From: Thermodesulfovibrionales bacterium
GTDB taxonomy: Bacteria; Nitrospirota; Thermodesulfovibrionia; Thermodesulfovibrionales; SM23-35
Assembly (NCBI GenBank): GCA_022013235.1
Contig: JAKLQR010000376.1
Location: 1 to 7,502 of the forward strand
DNA: 7,502 bases
Direction: 5' to 3'
Shown: piece by piece, positions 1-6,947 of the stretch
Position numbering within the stretch: position 1 is the first letter of the stretch
Layout: every line of letters starts with the position of its first letter
The notes under the pieces: model-generated
Databases searched by the model: none
Seen by the model: the letters and a program-made list of their open reading frames with translations, nothing else
Told to the model about the DNA's origin: nothing
Position numbers and translations under genes: made by a program

Positions 1-81
1 ATTTATTAATTATTTTTTATACAGTATCAAAATACGCATAAAAATTCAATAAACTATGCATATCTTTTCTGACTATTGTAG
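1..81. other. AT-rich non-coding left edge
   Basis: This stretch is strongly AT-rich, with long A and T runs and an 8-bp palindrome TATGCATA at 55-62. I see no reading frame with a plausible start and ribosome binding site, and no recognisable RNA. Several TATAAT-like strings occur but any AT-rich tract produces these, so I do not call a promoter. It may be the flank of a gene outside the window. Confidence 0.5.
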
Positions 82-192
82 TGTCTCACAAATGACTGGT
101 GGTATGAACAGCTCAAAAGGGATGGATATCCGAACCTGAAGAACAGGCTGAAAATTGCAGGAAAGATTTGCCGGGATACTCAAAAGAAGTGA
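82..192 (+). pseudogene. Possible 3' remnant of a lost gene (C-terminal tail, perhaps transposase-like)
   Basis: A frame open from just after the TAG at 79-81 to the TGA at 190-192 reads as ordinary soluble protein sequence: DWWYEQLKRDGYPNLKNRLK followed by a basic tail ending in two lysines. There is no ATG, GTG or TTG start with a Shine-Dalgarno, and the sequence before it is AT-rich non-coding, so if real it is the tail of a gene whose front is gone. The pattern Y-x2-L-x3-G ... A-x-K-I loosely recalls the C-terminus of IS110/IS116-type transposases. That is a resemblance from memory only and the family is not established. A perfect hairpin starts six bases after the stop, as expected of a gene end. 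Chance open frame remains a real alternative for 37 codons. Confidence 0.3.
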
Positions 193-197
193 CTGAA

Positions 198-230
198 GGA
201 GAGTGAGCCTGCAAATGGGACTCACTCTCC
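198..230. terminator. Perfect 10-bp hairpin, candidate bidirectional terminator
   Basis: GGAGAGTGAG (198-207) and CTCACTCTCC (221-230) are exact reverse complements around a 13-nt loop. On the plus strand the stem is followed by a T-rich run (TCTTTTATTTATTTCTTTTT, 236-255), interrupted but consistent with a weak intrinsic terminator for whatever ended at 192. On the minus strand it lies 13 nt beyond the stop codon of the Cys-rich micro-ORF and is followed by the shorter pyrimidine run CTTCTTTT. The stem is certain; termination function in either direction is inferred. Confidence 0.5.
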
Positions 231-243
231 TGTCATCTTTTAT

Positions 244-288
244 TTATTTCTTTTTGCCGCCCTTACCACAGCTACATTTTTTGCACAT
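244..288 (-). CDS. Candidate 14-residue Cys-rich/Lys-rich micro-protein (CxxCxC)
   Basis: On the minus strand, ATG at 288-286 opens a 14-codon frame, MCKKCSCGKGGKKK, ending TAA at 246-244. Three cysteines in CxxCxC spacing are followed by a glycine/lysine tail. Supporting a real gene: a GGGGGTG Shine-Dalgarno-like stretch sits about 6 nt before the ATG; hexamers TTGCAA and TAGAAT lie upstream with 18-nt spacing; and a perfect hairpin follows the stop by 13 nt. An in-frame ATG at 303-301 would add five residues but has no ribosome binding site, so 288 is preferred. The peptide could bind a soft metal (Cu, Zn, Fe) through its cysteines, but no family is recognised and no function should be assigned. 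Its length means chance cannot be excluded; the combination of signals is what makes it credible. Confidence 0.4.
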   Translation of the reverse strand: MCKKCSCGKGGKKK

Positions 289-321
289 AACAACACCCCC
301 CATCGTATTGGAATTATCTTT

Positions 322-351
322 ATTCTAAAAGGAACAAACACCGAATTGCAA
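322..351 (-). promoter_or_regulatory. Candidate sigma-70-type promoter for the minus-strand micro-ORF
   Basis: Read on the minus strand, TTGCAA (351-346) and TAGAAT (327-322) are separated by 18 nt, giving four of six and five of six matches to the -35 and -10 consensus. Initiation would fall near position 315, leaving a leader of about 27 nt that contains the GGGGGTG ribosome binding stretch. The region is AT-rich, so hexamers of this quality can arise by chance. Confidence 0.3.
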
Positions 352-392
352 CACTTTGCGTACAAAAATCAATTCCTTCTCCAGGCACAGGG

Positions 393-421
393 TTGAGATG
401 CGCGGAATAAAAAAGGATAAT
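393..421 (+). promoter_or_regulatory. Candidate sigma-70-type promoter for tamAB, abutting the start codon
   Basis: TTGAGA (393-398) and GATAAT (416-421) are separated by exactly 17 nt. Initiation would fall at about 428, only two or so bases before the tamA ATG at 430, so this promoter would give a nearly leaderless mRNA. The same bases also contain AAAAGGA (411-417), which could instead act as a Shine-Dalgarno with a long 12-nt spacer if transcription begins further upstream. The two readings compete; sequence alone does not decide. Confidence 0.3.
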
Positions 422-429
422 AGTAGCAT

Positions 430-2214
430 ATGAATCTGAAAATATTCCGCCGCATGATATCCTTTTTTCCTGCGACAGTGATATTCTGCCTTGTCTCACT
501 TGCTGTCGTAACGCCTCTTTTCGCCGCCGAACAGGTCGAAGTAGAAATAGAGGGGGTGGAGGGCGATGCATTGAAAAACGTTCAGGCTGCGCTTGCGCTT
601 CCTGAGGGCATCGTGACGGATGGCAGGGTCAACACCTTATGGCTTGATTATTTCAGGCTCAAGGCGGCTGAAAAAATCAGAAATGCGCTTGAACCCTTCG
701 GATATTACAGTCCTGATATCGTCATCGACCTTAAAACCCCTGAGAAAGACCGGTATCGTATTCTCGCAAGGATAAAACCGGGACCTCCGGTACGTATCTC
801 GGCGGTGAATATTTCTGTGCAGGGGCCGGGAACGGACGAAACATCGTTCAGGGAACTCGTCTCGAAATTTCCCCTGAAGAAAGGTGACATCCTTCTCCAC
901 GGCGAATACGAGAAGGCGAAAGGGGAATTGAAAGCCCTGGCCCTGGAGACCGGGTATCTCGATGCGGATTTCCCGATACACAAAATCCTTGTCAACCGTG
1001 AAGAAAAATCAGCCGCCATAGAATTATTGCTTGAAACAGGACCTCAATACCGTTTCGGAGCAACAAGCTTTGAAGGGGCTCCCCGGTATCCGCAAAGCTT
1101 CTTGAAGAGATATCTTGCGTACAAACCCGGCGAAGTCCTTGCTTCTGCCAAATTAAGGCAAACTCAGCTCAACCTTATGAATTCCGAACGCTTCAGTGAG
1201 GTCGTTCCCGTAACAGAGAAAGAAAAGGCGGAAGATCTGCGGGTGCCGGTTACGATAACGATAAAACCCGGGTTCAGCAGACGACTTAGGACAGGGGTCG
1301 GCTACGGCACCGATACCGGCGCGCGGTTTTCGATCAATTATTCCGATCTGAACAGCCTGAGCCGGGGATATGAATTGAGGTCAGAACTGAACATTGCCGA
1401 ACGCCTGCAGGGTGCGGGTGTCACATACCTTATCCCCAGCTACAAGAATCTGAACAGCTTTACCGAATTCAGGGGCAACATTCAGCACGAGGAAACAGAT
1501 ACCTATGAAACGCGGATATTCGCACTCGAAACGAACCGCACGAGGAGTTTCGGCAAGGGACGATCGGGTTCCGTTTATCTCAGGCTTCTCTACGAAGACT
1601 CAACCATAGCATCCGAAACAGACAGGGCTTTCCTTGTCCTGCCCGGTATCCGGTTCTCGGCAAACCGTTATGACAATCTGATGCGCCCGACCAGTGGATA
1701 CCTCTATTCTGCAGAAGTCCGCGGCACACATGAATATCTCGGTTCGGACACTGATATGCTCCAGGTTATTCTGCAGGGCAGTGTAATCGTTCCGCTCCCC
1801 TGGCGGCTTTCGTTTTACTCCAGGATAAAGGGAGCGGCAACTGCCCAGAATGATTCACTGCGCCAGATCCCGGCCTCTCTCCGCTTTTTTGCCGGCGGAG
1901 ACAGAAGCGTACGGGGATATGAATATCAGTCGCTTGGCCCCAAAAATGAAGAAGGAGAAGTGGTCGGCGGAAAGCATCTCCTTGTTGGCAGTATAGAACT
2001 CGAACGGGCGCTTTTCAGCGACTGGGGCATCGCGGCATTCTATGACGCCGGCAATTCATTCAATTCCTTTTCCGATATACAGTTATATCAGGGTGCGGGA
2101 GTCGGCGTTCGCTACTACACCCAGATCGGTGCGATAAAAGTAGATATCGCCCGCCAGATAGCGGTGGAGAATCCGAAATTCAGAATACATTTCAGCATAG
2201 GGATTGAACTGTGA
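430..2214 (+). CDS. tamA: TamA, Omp85-family outer-membrane translocation/assembly protein
   Basis: Complete 594-residue protein, close to the usual TamA length (about 580). TamA is the outer-membrane half of the translocation and assembly module; with TamB it has been linked to insertion of some beta-barrel proteins and to lipid transport to the outer membrane. Visible architecture: a Sec signal peptide with basic n-region, hydrophobic core at about 12-30 and likely cleavage after FAA (residue 33); three POTRA-like segments at roughly 35-116, 118-206 and 207-280; then a beta-barrel from about 283 to the end. The hallmark L6 loop motif is present as FFAGGDRSVRGYEYQSLGP (486-504, VRGY at 494-497). 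The chain ends in GIEL, with a terminal Leu where many barrels end in Phe. The ATG at 430 is preferred over Met9 because it keeps the basic n-region. tamB follows with a 4-nt overlap, so the two are one translationally coupled operon. Confidence 0.93.
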   Translation: MNLKIFRRMISFFPATVIFCLVSLAVVTPLFAAEQVEVEIEGVEGDALKNVQAALALPEGIVTDGRVNTLWLDYFRLKAAEKIRNALEPFGYYSPDIVIDLKTPEKDRYRILARIKPGPPVRISAVNISVQGPGTDETSFRELVSKFPLKKGDILLHGEYEKAKGELKALALETGYLDADFPIHKILVNREEKSAAIELLLETGPQYRFGATSFEGAPRYPQSFLKRYLAYKPGEVLASAKLRQTQLNLMNSERFSEVVPVTEKEKAEDLRVPVTITIKPGFSRRLRTGVGYGTDTGARFSINYSDLNSLSRGYELRSELNIAERLQGAGVTYLIPSYKNLNSFTEFRGNIQHEETDTYETRIFALETNRTRSFGKGRSGSVYLRLLYEDSTIASETDRAFLVLPGIRFSANRYDNLMRPTSGYLYSAEVRGTHEYLGSDTDMLQVILQGSVIVPLPWRLSFYSRIKGAATAQNDSLRQIPASLRFFAGGDRSVRGYEYQSLGPKNEEGEVVGGKHLLVGSIELERALFSDWGIAAFYDAGNSFNSFSDIQLYQGAGVGVRYYTQIGAIKVDIARQIAVENPKFRIHFSIGIEL

Positions 2215-5200
2215 GCAGAAAAACTATATATATCATCTCATCAATAGTAATCATCGGCTTTCTTCTCATCGCAGGAATATCGGTATGGCTGCTCGGAACC
2301 GTTCAGGGCGCTGCCTGGACCATCCGGACGATTGCGCATCAGGCAGGAGCAGAAATAGAATTCGGCATAATAGAAGGCAGACTCTGGAACGCGGTCAGCC
2401 TGGAAGGGATCGAAGCAACCTGGCATCAGGGTCACGCAAAAGCCGACAAACTTTTTTTCGAATGGCATCCGCTCATGGCTATTACCGGGAATATCGCGGT
2501 GAAAAGACTTTCAGTGAACAACGTGGTGATGCAGGACGACCGTCCTGAAGAGGACAAGCCTCCGGATCTCAGCTGGCCGAAAGTGAACGGGGTTCCCGCA
2601 AAGCTTGATGCCTGGATCGATACCCTGGAAATAACAGGGCTCGATTACACCCGTCTCAAAAATACCCCTTTTACAGTCAGGAACGCATCAGCCCTCGTCA
2701 TATGGCACAACAGCATGATAAGTTTCAGGAATCTCATGCTGTCCACCCCCGGCATCGGGGTCACAGGGACTGTTGAAGCAGGATTCCTCCACCCGTCATT
2801 ACTCGCGGATATAACTGCATCCCCCGCACAGCCTTTGCAGGATATAGCACGGTTTTCCCTCAAAGCCCGCCTTATGCCGGGACATGGCGCTGAACAGTTG
2901 CACGGCCCCGTAACAATCAGCGGTCTTTCAGGGGACGAACAACTGGTAACCATTTCGTTTCTGACCGGGATCACAAAGACGGCGCTGAATCTCAGTGAAC
3001 TGCGCGCGGAGCAGGCGAGCAGGAAGGGGATGCTGAATGGAAAAGGGGCAATAGATTTCAGTGAAATCAGTCCGGCACTGAACTTCTCTCTCGGCGTCGA
3101 AAGCCTTGATCTGTCACCTGAAACAGGAACGGCAACCAATATTCATGGGAGCCTTACCCTGAATGGCAGCCTTGAAGACTACCGGGGCGATTTCTCATTT
3201 TCAAATAAAGGACCGCAAACGCATCAGGCAGAGATTACAGGCTCTCTGAATGGCAGCAAGCATGACCTGAATATCCAGATTACGAGAGGGGCATTCCTTG
3301 GCGGAAAACTGAAAGGGAAAATAGATACTTCCTGGCGCGAGGGAATAACGCTGGAGAGTGAATTGCAGGCAAGAAACATGGACCCTGCAATTTTGAGCCC
3401 GGACTGGAGTGGAACAGTAAACCTAAATCTCTCGGTCGGAGTGACAAAACCGGAAGACGGCGAAACCACCGGAATAATACGCGGCCGCATCCTTGAAAGC
3501 CGTCTTCGTGGAACAGACCTGACAGGCGAACTGCATGCGGAAATGCACGGAGAGGATCTCATCATCAGGAAATTGGCGCTGAAGGGCAATGGATTTGATA
3601 TCAATGCGCACGGCGACCTCGCGAAACGCCTTTCGTTTCTTGCACGCATCAACGACCTTTCCGGGCTGGTCCCCGATGTCCGGGGCCGTCTTAACACCGA
3701 GGGATGGGTGAGCAAAAACCGGGATGGTATTGCAGTGTCTCTCAATGCGCAGGCAACGTTAGCGTTGGACGGACATCCGATCAGCCTGAAAAATATTTCG
3801 CTGAATCTCGATACGAAAGGCCGCAAAATTCTCTCCCGTCTGGACATTGAGCTGACCAGCGGTGGTTCAATACACGGGCAGTTCAGTTCTCCAATGCCCC
3901 CGCAGCGTGCTTTGCCTGAACAGGGTGATATCAGCGTCGAACTTAACCATGTCGATCTCGCATTCATTCAGTCATGGCTGCCGGAAGGGTTTTCGATAAA
4001 AGGCAGCATCGCGGGACAGGTGAAGGGCAACCTCTTCCCTGACGGAAAATTCGCACTTTCGGGCAGTACTTCTCTTTCTCAGGGGTCCTTCATCCGCGAA
4101 ACGACCAAGGGACGGCTCTCTGCCGGCCTTCGGAATACCGCTGCTTCATGGAACTGGAGTGGTGATGTTCTGAAGGGAGATGCCACCGTAACACTTGCTG
4201 AGCATGGGAAAGCCTCCGTACATTTTGAACTGCCTGTCCCCGCCCGGATACCACTCGCTGTCAATCAGACCGGCGCAATGCGTATTGCAATCGATGCAGA
4301 CGTTCAGGAGAAAGGAATGCTCACCTCAATCTTCCCCGGACTCGTTCAGGAAAGCCACGGCGGACTGGAACTGAGCAGCAGGATCGGGGGGACATGGAAA
4401 GATCCGCAATTCAAGGGAACAGTTCTCCTGAAAGACGCAGGCGCCTATTTCCCTGCTACAGGCATCAGGCTGAAGGACGTTCTCTTCCGGGGACGTTTTG
4501 AAAGTGACCGGCTGATAATCGATACGTTTTCTGCGAAATCCGGAGATGGCAGTATTGAAGGCACTGCCAGGATATCCTTAAAAAACTGGGCTGTCTCACA
4601 CTATGAGGGAAACATTTCGGGGAAGCGTTTTCGCACCGTACACATCCCTGAGTTGCAGGTGGAAACCAGTCCTCAACTCAAATTTGAAGGCTCACCGGAA
4701 AAACTTTCCGTAAAAGGAGAAATAACCATCCCGGAACTTTTCGTGTATGACAGCGGGTCCTCTGCGCCGGTAAAGCCCAGCAGCGATGTGATAATTGTTG
4801 ACGCAAGTGAGCAGATGAAGAAAGGACCCCTCCTTGCACTCGATATCCAGATTCACCTGATACTTGGTAAAAAAGTTTTTGTAAAGGCGGAAGGAATTGA
4901 TGCGCAGCTGAAAGGAGACGTTGTGCTTACCGCCAAAAATCCCGATGAAATCAACGGGAAAGGATTAATACAGGTCGTGAAGGGAGACTACAGAAGATAC
5001 GGGGTGAATCTCAATATCACCCGGGGCCGCCTCATCTTCAACGGGCTTGTCACCCGTCCGAACCTGGATGTCGTCGCCCTCAGGACAACCGGCGACGTGA
5101 AAACAGGCGTAACCGTGAGCGGCACGCCTCAGTCTCCTGAAGTGAAACTCTATTCGGAACCGCCAATGCCGGACACCGATATCCTTGCGTATATGGTGTT

Positions 5201-5543
5201 CGGTCATCCTCTTGGGAGCAACAAAGAGCAGTCATCTGCCGTGCTCCAGGCTGCCGGGGTCCTTCTTTCACAGGGTGAATCAGTCGCCCTGCAGGAAAAG
5301 ATGAAACAGAGTCTGGGGGTCGATGTACTCGACGTTGAATCAGGCGGCGGCGACCTGTCGCGTTCCATGCTTACCGTCGGCAAGTATCTCACCCCGAGGC
5401 TCTTCATCAGTTACGGTCAGTCGCTCTTTGATGAAGGCGGTCTTTTCCGCCTCCGCTATTCCCTCTCCAGGCGATGGGAGATAGAAACACAGAGCGGGGA
5501 ACAGACAGGGGGCGACCTGTTTTACAAAATAGAGTTCAGATAA
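2211..5543 (+). CDS. tamB: TamB, translocation/assembly module inner-membrane protein (DUF490)
   Basis: Complete 1110-residue protein, somewhat shorter than E. coli TamB (about 1260). A single N-terminal membrane anchor covers residues about 5-28 (IYIISSIVIIGFLLIAGISV), followed by a very long periplasmic region rich in alternating hydrophobic beta strands with recurring short motifs such as GxLxGxxxFS and LxGxL, typical of the hydrophobic-groove bridge proteins (TamB/AsmA/YhdP class). The conserved C-terminal TamB domain runs from about 750 to the end and includes the diagnostic EPPMPDTDILAYMVFGHPLG region at about 983-1002 and a final beta-strand-rich tail. It spans the periplasm to reach TamA. 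The start is GTG at 2211, inside the tamA stop (GTGA overlap), which indicates coupled translation. No separate promoter is seen. The length, anchor, terminal motif and tamA linkage make the call firm. Confidence 0.93.
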   Translation: MSRKTIYIISSIVIIGFLLIAGISVWLLGTVQGAAWTIRTIAHQAGAEIEFGIIEGRLWNAVSLEGIEATWHQGHAKADKLFFEWHPLMAITGNIAVKRLSVNNVVMQDDRPEEDKPPDLSWPKVNGVPAKLDAWIDTLEITGLDYTRLKNTPFTVRNASALVIWHNSMISFRNLMLSTPGIGVTGTVEAGFLHPSLLADITASPAQPLQDIARFSLKARLMPGHGAEQLHGPVTISGLSGDEQLVTISFLTGITKTALNLSELRAEQASRKGMLNGKGAIDFSEISPALNFSLGVESLDLSPETGTATNIHGSLTLNGSLEDYRGDFSFSNKGPQTHQAEITGSLNGSKHDLNIQITRGAFLGGKLKGKIDTSWREGITLESELQARNMDPAILSPDWSGTVNLNLSVGVTKPEDGETTGIIRGRILESRLRGTDLTGELHAEMHGEDLIIRKLALKGNGFDINAHGDLAKRLSFLARINDLSGLVPDVRGRLNTEGWVSKNRDGIAVSLNAQATLALDGHPISLKNISLNLDTKGRKILSRLDIELTSGGSIHGQFSSPMPPQRALPEQGDISVELNHVDLAFIQSWLPEGFSIKGSIAGQVKGNLFPDGKFALSGSTSLSQGSFIRETTKGRLSAGLRNTAASWNWSGDVLKGDATVTLAEHGKASVHFELPVPARIPLAVNQTGAMRIAIDADVQEKGMLTSIFPGLVQESHGGLELSSRIGGTWKDPQFKGTVLLKDAGAYFPATGIRLKDVLFRGRFESDRLIIDTFSAKSGDGSIEGTARISLKNWAVSHYEGNISGKRFRTVHIPELQVETSPQLKFEGSPEKLSVKGEITIPELFVYDSGSSAPVKPSSDVIIVDASEQMKKGPLLALDIQIHLILGKKVFVKAEGIDAQLKGDVVLTAKNPDEINGKGLIQVVKGDYRRYGVNLNITRGRLIFNGLVTRPNLDVVALRTTGDVKTGVTVSGTPQSPEVKLYSEPPMPDTDILAYMVFGHPLGSNKEQSSAVLQAAGVLLSQGESVALQEKMKQSLGVDVLDVESGGGDLSRSMLTVGKYLTPRLFISYGQSLFDEGGLFRLRYSLSRRWEIETQSGEQTGGDLFYKIEFR

Positions 5544-5582
5544 GACTTTCCCGCAGCACAGGGAATATCAAGGATAATTATT

Positions 5583-5591
5583 TGCTATAAT
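5583..5591 (+). promoter_or_regulatory. Extended -10 promoter for the globin-PsiE gene
   Basis: TGCTATAAT at 5583-5591 is a perfect TATAAT box preceded by the TGn extended -10 element. No good -35 hexamer exists at 15-19 nt upstream, as is normal for extended -10 promoters. Initiation would be near 5598, giving a leader of about 30 nt that contains the ribosome binding site TAAGGGA (5616-5622), 5 nt before the ATG at 5628. It sits 40 nt after the tamB stop, so the gene is probably transcribed independently of tamAB. Confidence 0.55.
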
Positions 5592-5627
5592 GATGCATAT
5601 CAGCGCTTTATAGAATAAGGGACGCTT

Positions 5628-6524
5628 ATGAGATCATTCAAGGAAATCAAGGAACATTATAATTTTACCGATGAAGATGCACAGAGACTCGTAAGCCTGA
5701 AGCCAGTCATGGAGAGCCGTGATCAAGAGATAGCAGGGGCGCTGAGTTCATATATTATGAGCACAATAATCGGAGCCAGGTTGCTGACTGAAGATGCCAG
5801 ACGGACACATTTATTCGAAGCACAGCAGCAATGGTTTCTCGCGATGTTTGAGGGCAACTACAATAATAAGTACTATGAAAAACTTATAAAAATCGGCATT
5901 GTACATGTAAAGAAGGCAGTGGACGCACATTCTCTGAACAGGGCTGTCAACATTATCAGAAGTTTGTGTGTGGATATCCTGTATACCCAGAAAAAACCAG
6001 CGGAGGAGATTCTCGCGGATATTCTTTCGTTCGAAAAAATTCTCGATATGAATCTTGACGTCATGACGTCTTCCTATATCGAAGAGGAAATCCGGAATTA
6101 TTCTTCCCTGTACCGCATCAAAAGCGCCCTCGTAGATTTCTCCGAAAAGTTCCTCCAGAGTGCAAACCTCGTTCTTGTCCTTGCATTGATAGGACTGACT
6201 TTGGGCGCTATAGCGCTCTTTCTTACCGATATACAGAAACTTTTTGCCGGAGACCTTGAAAATGGGATTATCAGCGCACTCGGGTCCCTGCTCATTATCT
6301 GGGTGATGATCGAACTGATGAATACGGAAATATACCATCTCAAGGGGGGGAAATTCCGTATCAGCGTATTTGTGAGTGTTGCGCTTGTGGCAGTACTCAG
6401 GGAGACGATGATCGCAGCACTAAAACATGACCAGTCAGTGATGATGGGATACCTGATTGCTGCAATCCTGGTTATCGGATTTGTCTATTGGATTATTATG
6501 CAAGGGGAAGGCCGGACAGGATAA
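5628..6524 (+). CDS. Protoglobin/globin-coupled-sensor domain fused to a PsiE-family four-helix membrane domain
   Basis: Complete 298-residue protein with two modules. Residues about 1-155 match the sensor-globin fold: FTDEDAQRLVSLKPVMES resembles the N-terminal pre-helix/A helix, then an E-helix stretch ending QQQWFLAMFEGNYNNKYYEK, then KIGIVHVKKAVDAH with the proximal heme-ligand histidine (F8) at His93. Tyr42 is a candidate distal tyrosine. Residues about 178-291 carry four membrane helices (near 180-200, 212-231, 244-262, 272-290), with the PsiE-like signature MIELMNTEIYHLKGGKFRIS and VSVALVAVLRE. The domain order and length resemble GsGCS of Geobacter sulfurreducens, a globin-coupled sensor with a membrane C-terminal domain of unknown output. 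Likely role: binding O2, NO or CO or sensing redox through heme on the cytoplasmic side and passing a conformational signal to the membrane bundle; the output is unknown. Its ATG has a good Shine-Dalgarno (TAAGGGA, 5-nt spacer). A lost heme ligand is not seen. Confidence 0.85.
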   Translation: MRSFKEIKEHYNFTDEDAQRLVSLKPVMESRDQEIAGALSSYIMSTIIGARLLTEDARRTHLFEAQQQWFLAMFEGNYNNKYYEKLIKIGIVHVKKAVDAHSLNRAVNIIRSLCVDILYTQKKPAEEILADILSFEKILDMNLDVMTSSYIEEEIRNYSSLYRIKSALVDFSEKFLQSANLVLVLALIGLTLGAIALFLTDIQKLFAGDLENGIISALGSLLIIWVMIELMNTEIYHLKGGKFRISVFVSVALVAVLRETMIAALKHDQSVMMGYLIAAILVIGFVYWIIMQGEGRTG

Positions 6525-6545
6525 GGGCAACAAGGATCGGGAGAA

Positions 6546-6584
6546 TTACCGCTTTACGGTATTGCCGCAGATGACCACTTTCAT
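6546..6584 (-). pseudogene. Possible N-terminal scrap of a TIGR01777-type NAD-dependent epimerase
   Basis: On the minus strand ATG at 6584-6582 reads MKVVICGNTVKR then TAA (6548-6546). The first nine residues resemble the opening beta strand and the start of the nucleotide-binding glycine loop of extended SDR epimerases (typically MKI-hydrophobic-TGGTGFIG), and the frame breaks exactly where GFIG would follow. Alone this is too short to mean much. It gains weight because it lies directly after an SRPBCC remnant on the same strand, and SRPBCC and TIGR01777 genes are commonly adjacent or fused. No Shine-Dalgarno precedes it. Confidence 0.25.
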
Positions 6585-6596
6585 AAATTCATTGTA

Positions 6597-6722
6597 TCAA
6601 TGACGAGGCGATCCGGCAAGATTTTCCGGTGATTCAAAAAAGGAGAATGCTTTCGTCACCGGGACAGGCAACACCTGGGATGTCTTTATCTGATACGCAT
6701 TGCCGCCTGATTTTTCGAACAT
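6597..6722 (-). pseudogene. N-terminal remnant of an SRPBCC (START/Bet v1-like) family gene
   Basis: On the minus strand a 41-codon frame from ATG 6722-6720 to TGA 6599-6597 contains YQIKTSQVLPVPVTKAFSFF at residues 10-29, then ESPENLA (30-36; together about 6615-6695). This matches the beginning of SRPBCC cyclase/dehydrase-like proteins, whose first strand and helix typically read like xQxLPVPxEKVFxFFxDPxNL, normally followed by RITPPW and some 110-130 more residues. Here the similarity stops after NLA and a stop codon comes five residues later, so the body of the gene is gone. There is no ribosome binding site before the ATG, and the frame is open somewhat further upstream (VSVKYEVPPTFQL) without a convincing start. 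SRPBCC proteins bind hydrophobic ligands in a helix-grip cavity; this fragment cannot form one. Confidence 0.5.
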
Positions 6723-6947
6723 GAGCTGAAATGTTGGAGGGACTTCATATTTTACCGACACCAATAAAGCTTATCATACCATGCGTCTGAATGCGTACCT
6801 GTTCCCGATAAACCGGTGCTGGACAGAAGTGTTCACTGATAATCCTGAACAGTCCGAAAGGACAGAATTCCATGCAGACATGAGAAAATGCCCTGTTTCA
6901 ATGCCTGAATTAAGAGAGAGTTTCTGAAAAAACAGTCAGTTATGGAG

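Noticed and set aside
78..99. TGTAGTGTCTCACAAATGAC as an insertion-sequence terminal inverted repeat
   Set aside because: It resembles some transposon ends, but no partner repeat was found in the window and no target duplication could be seen.
2204..2548. 114-residue plus-strand frame at the tamA-tamB junction
   Set aside because: It is an out-of-frame shadow of the start of tamB; its Arg/Asn/Ser-rich composition matches no family and the tamB frame is clearly the coding one.
3224..3967. 247-residue minus-strand open frame inside tamB
   Set aside because: It is the antisense of a high-confidence coding region; the protein is Arg/Ser/Pro-rich as expected from antisense reading and shows no domain.
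5548..5565. TTCCC...GGGAA inverted repeat after tamB as a terminator
   Set aside because: The stem is only 5 bp and no T tract follows; not enough to call termination.
6547..6561. TACCG-CTTTA-CGGTA hairpin after the globin-PsiE gene as a terminator
   Set aside because: Five-bp stem without a T tract, and it coincides with the epimerase-like scrap on the other strand.
6781..6927. 48-codon plus-strand frame starting ATG at 6781
   Set aside because: No ribosome binding site, no recognised motif, and it lies opposite a decayed region; it is kept only as a remark in the gap entry.
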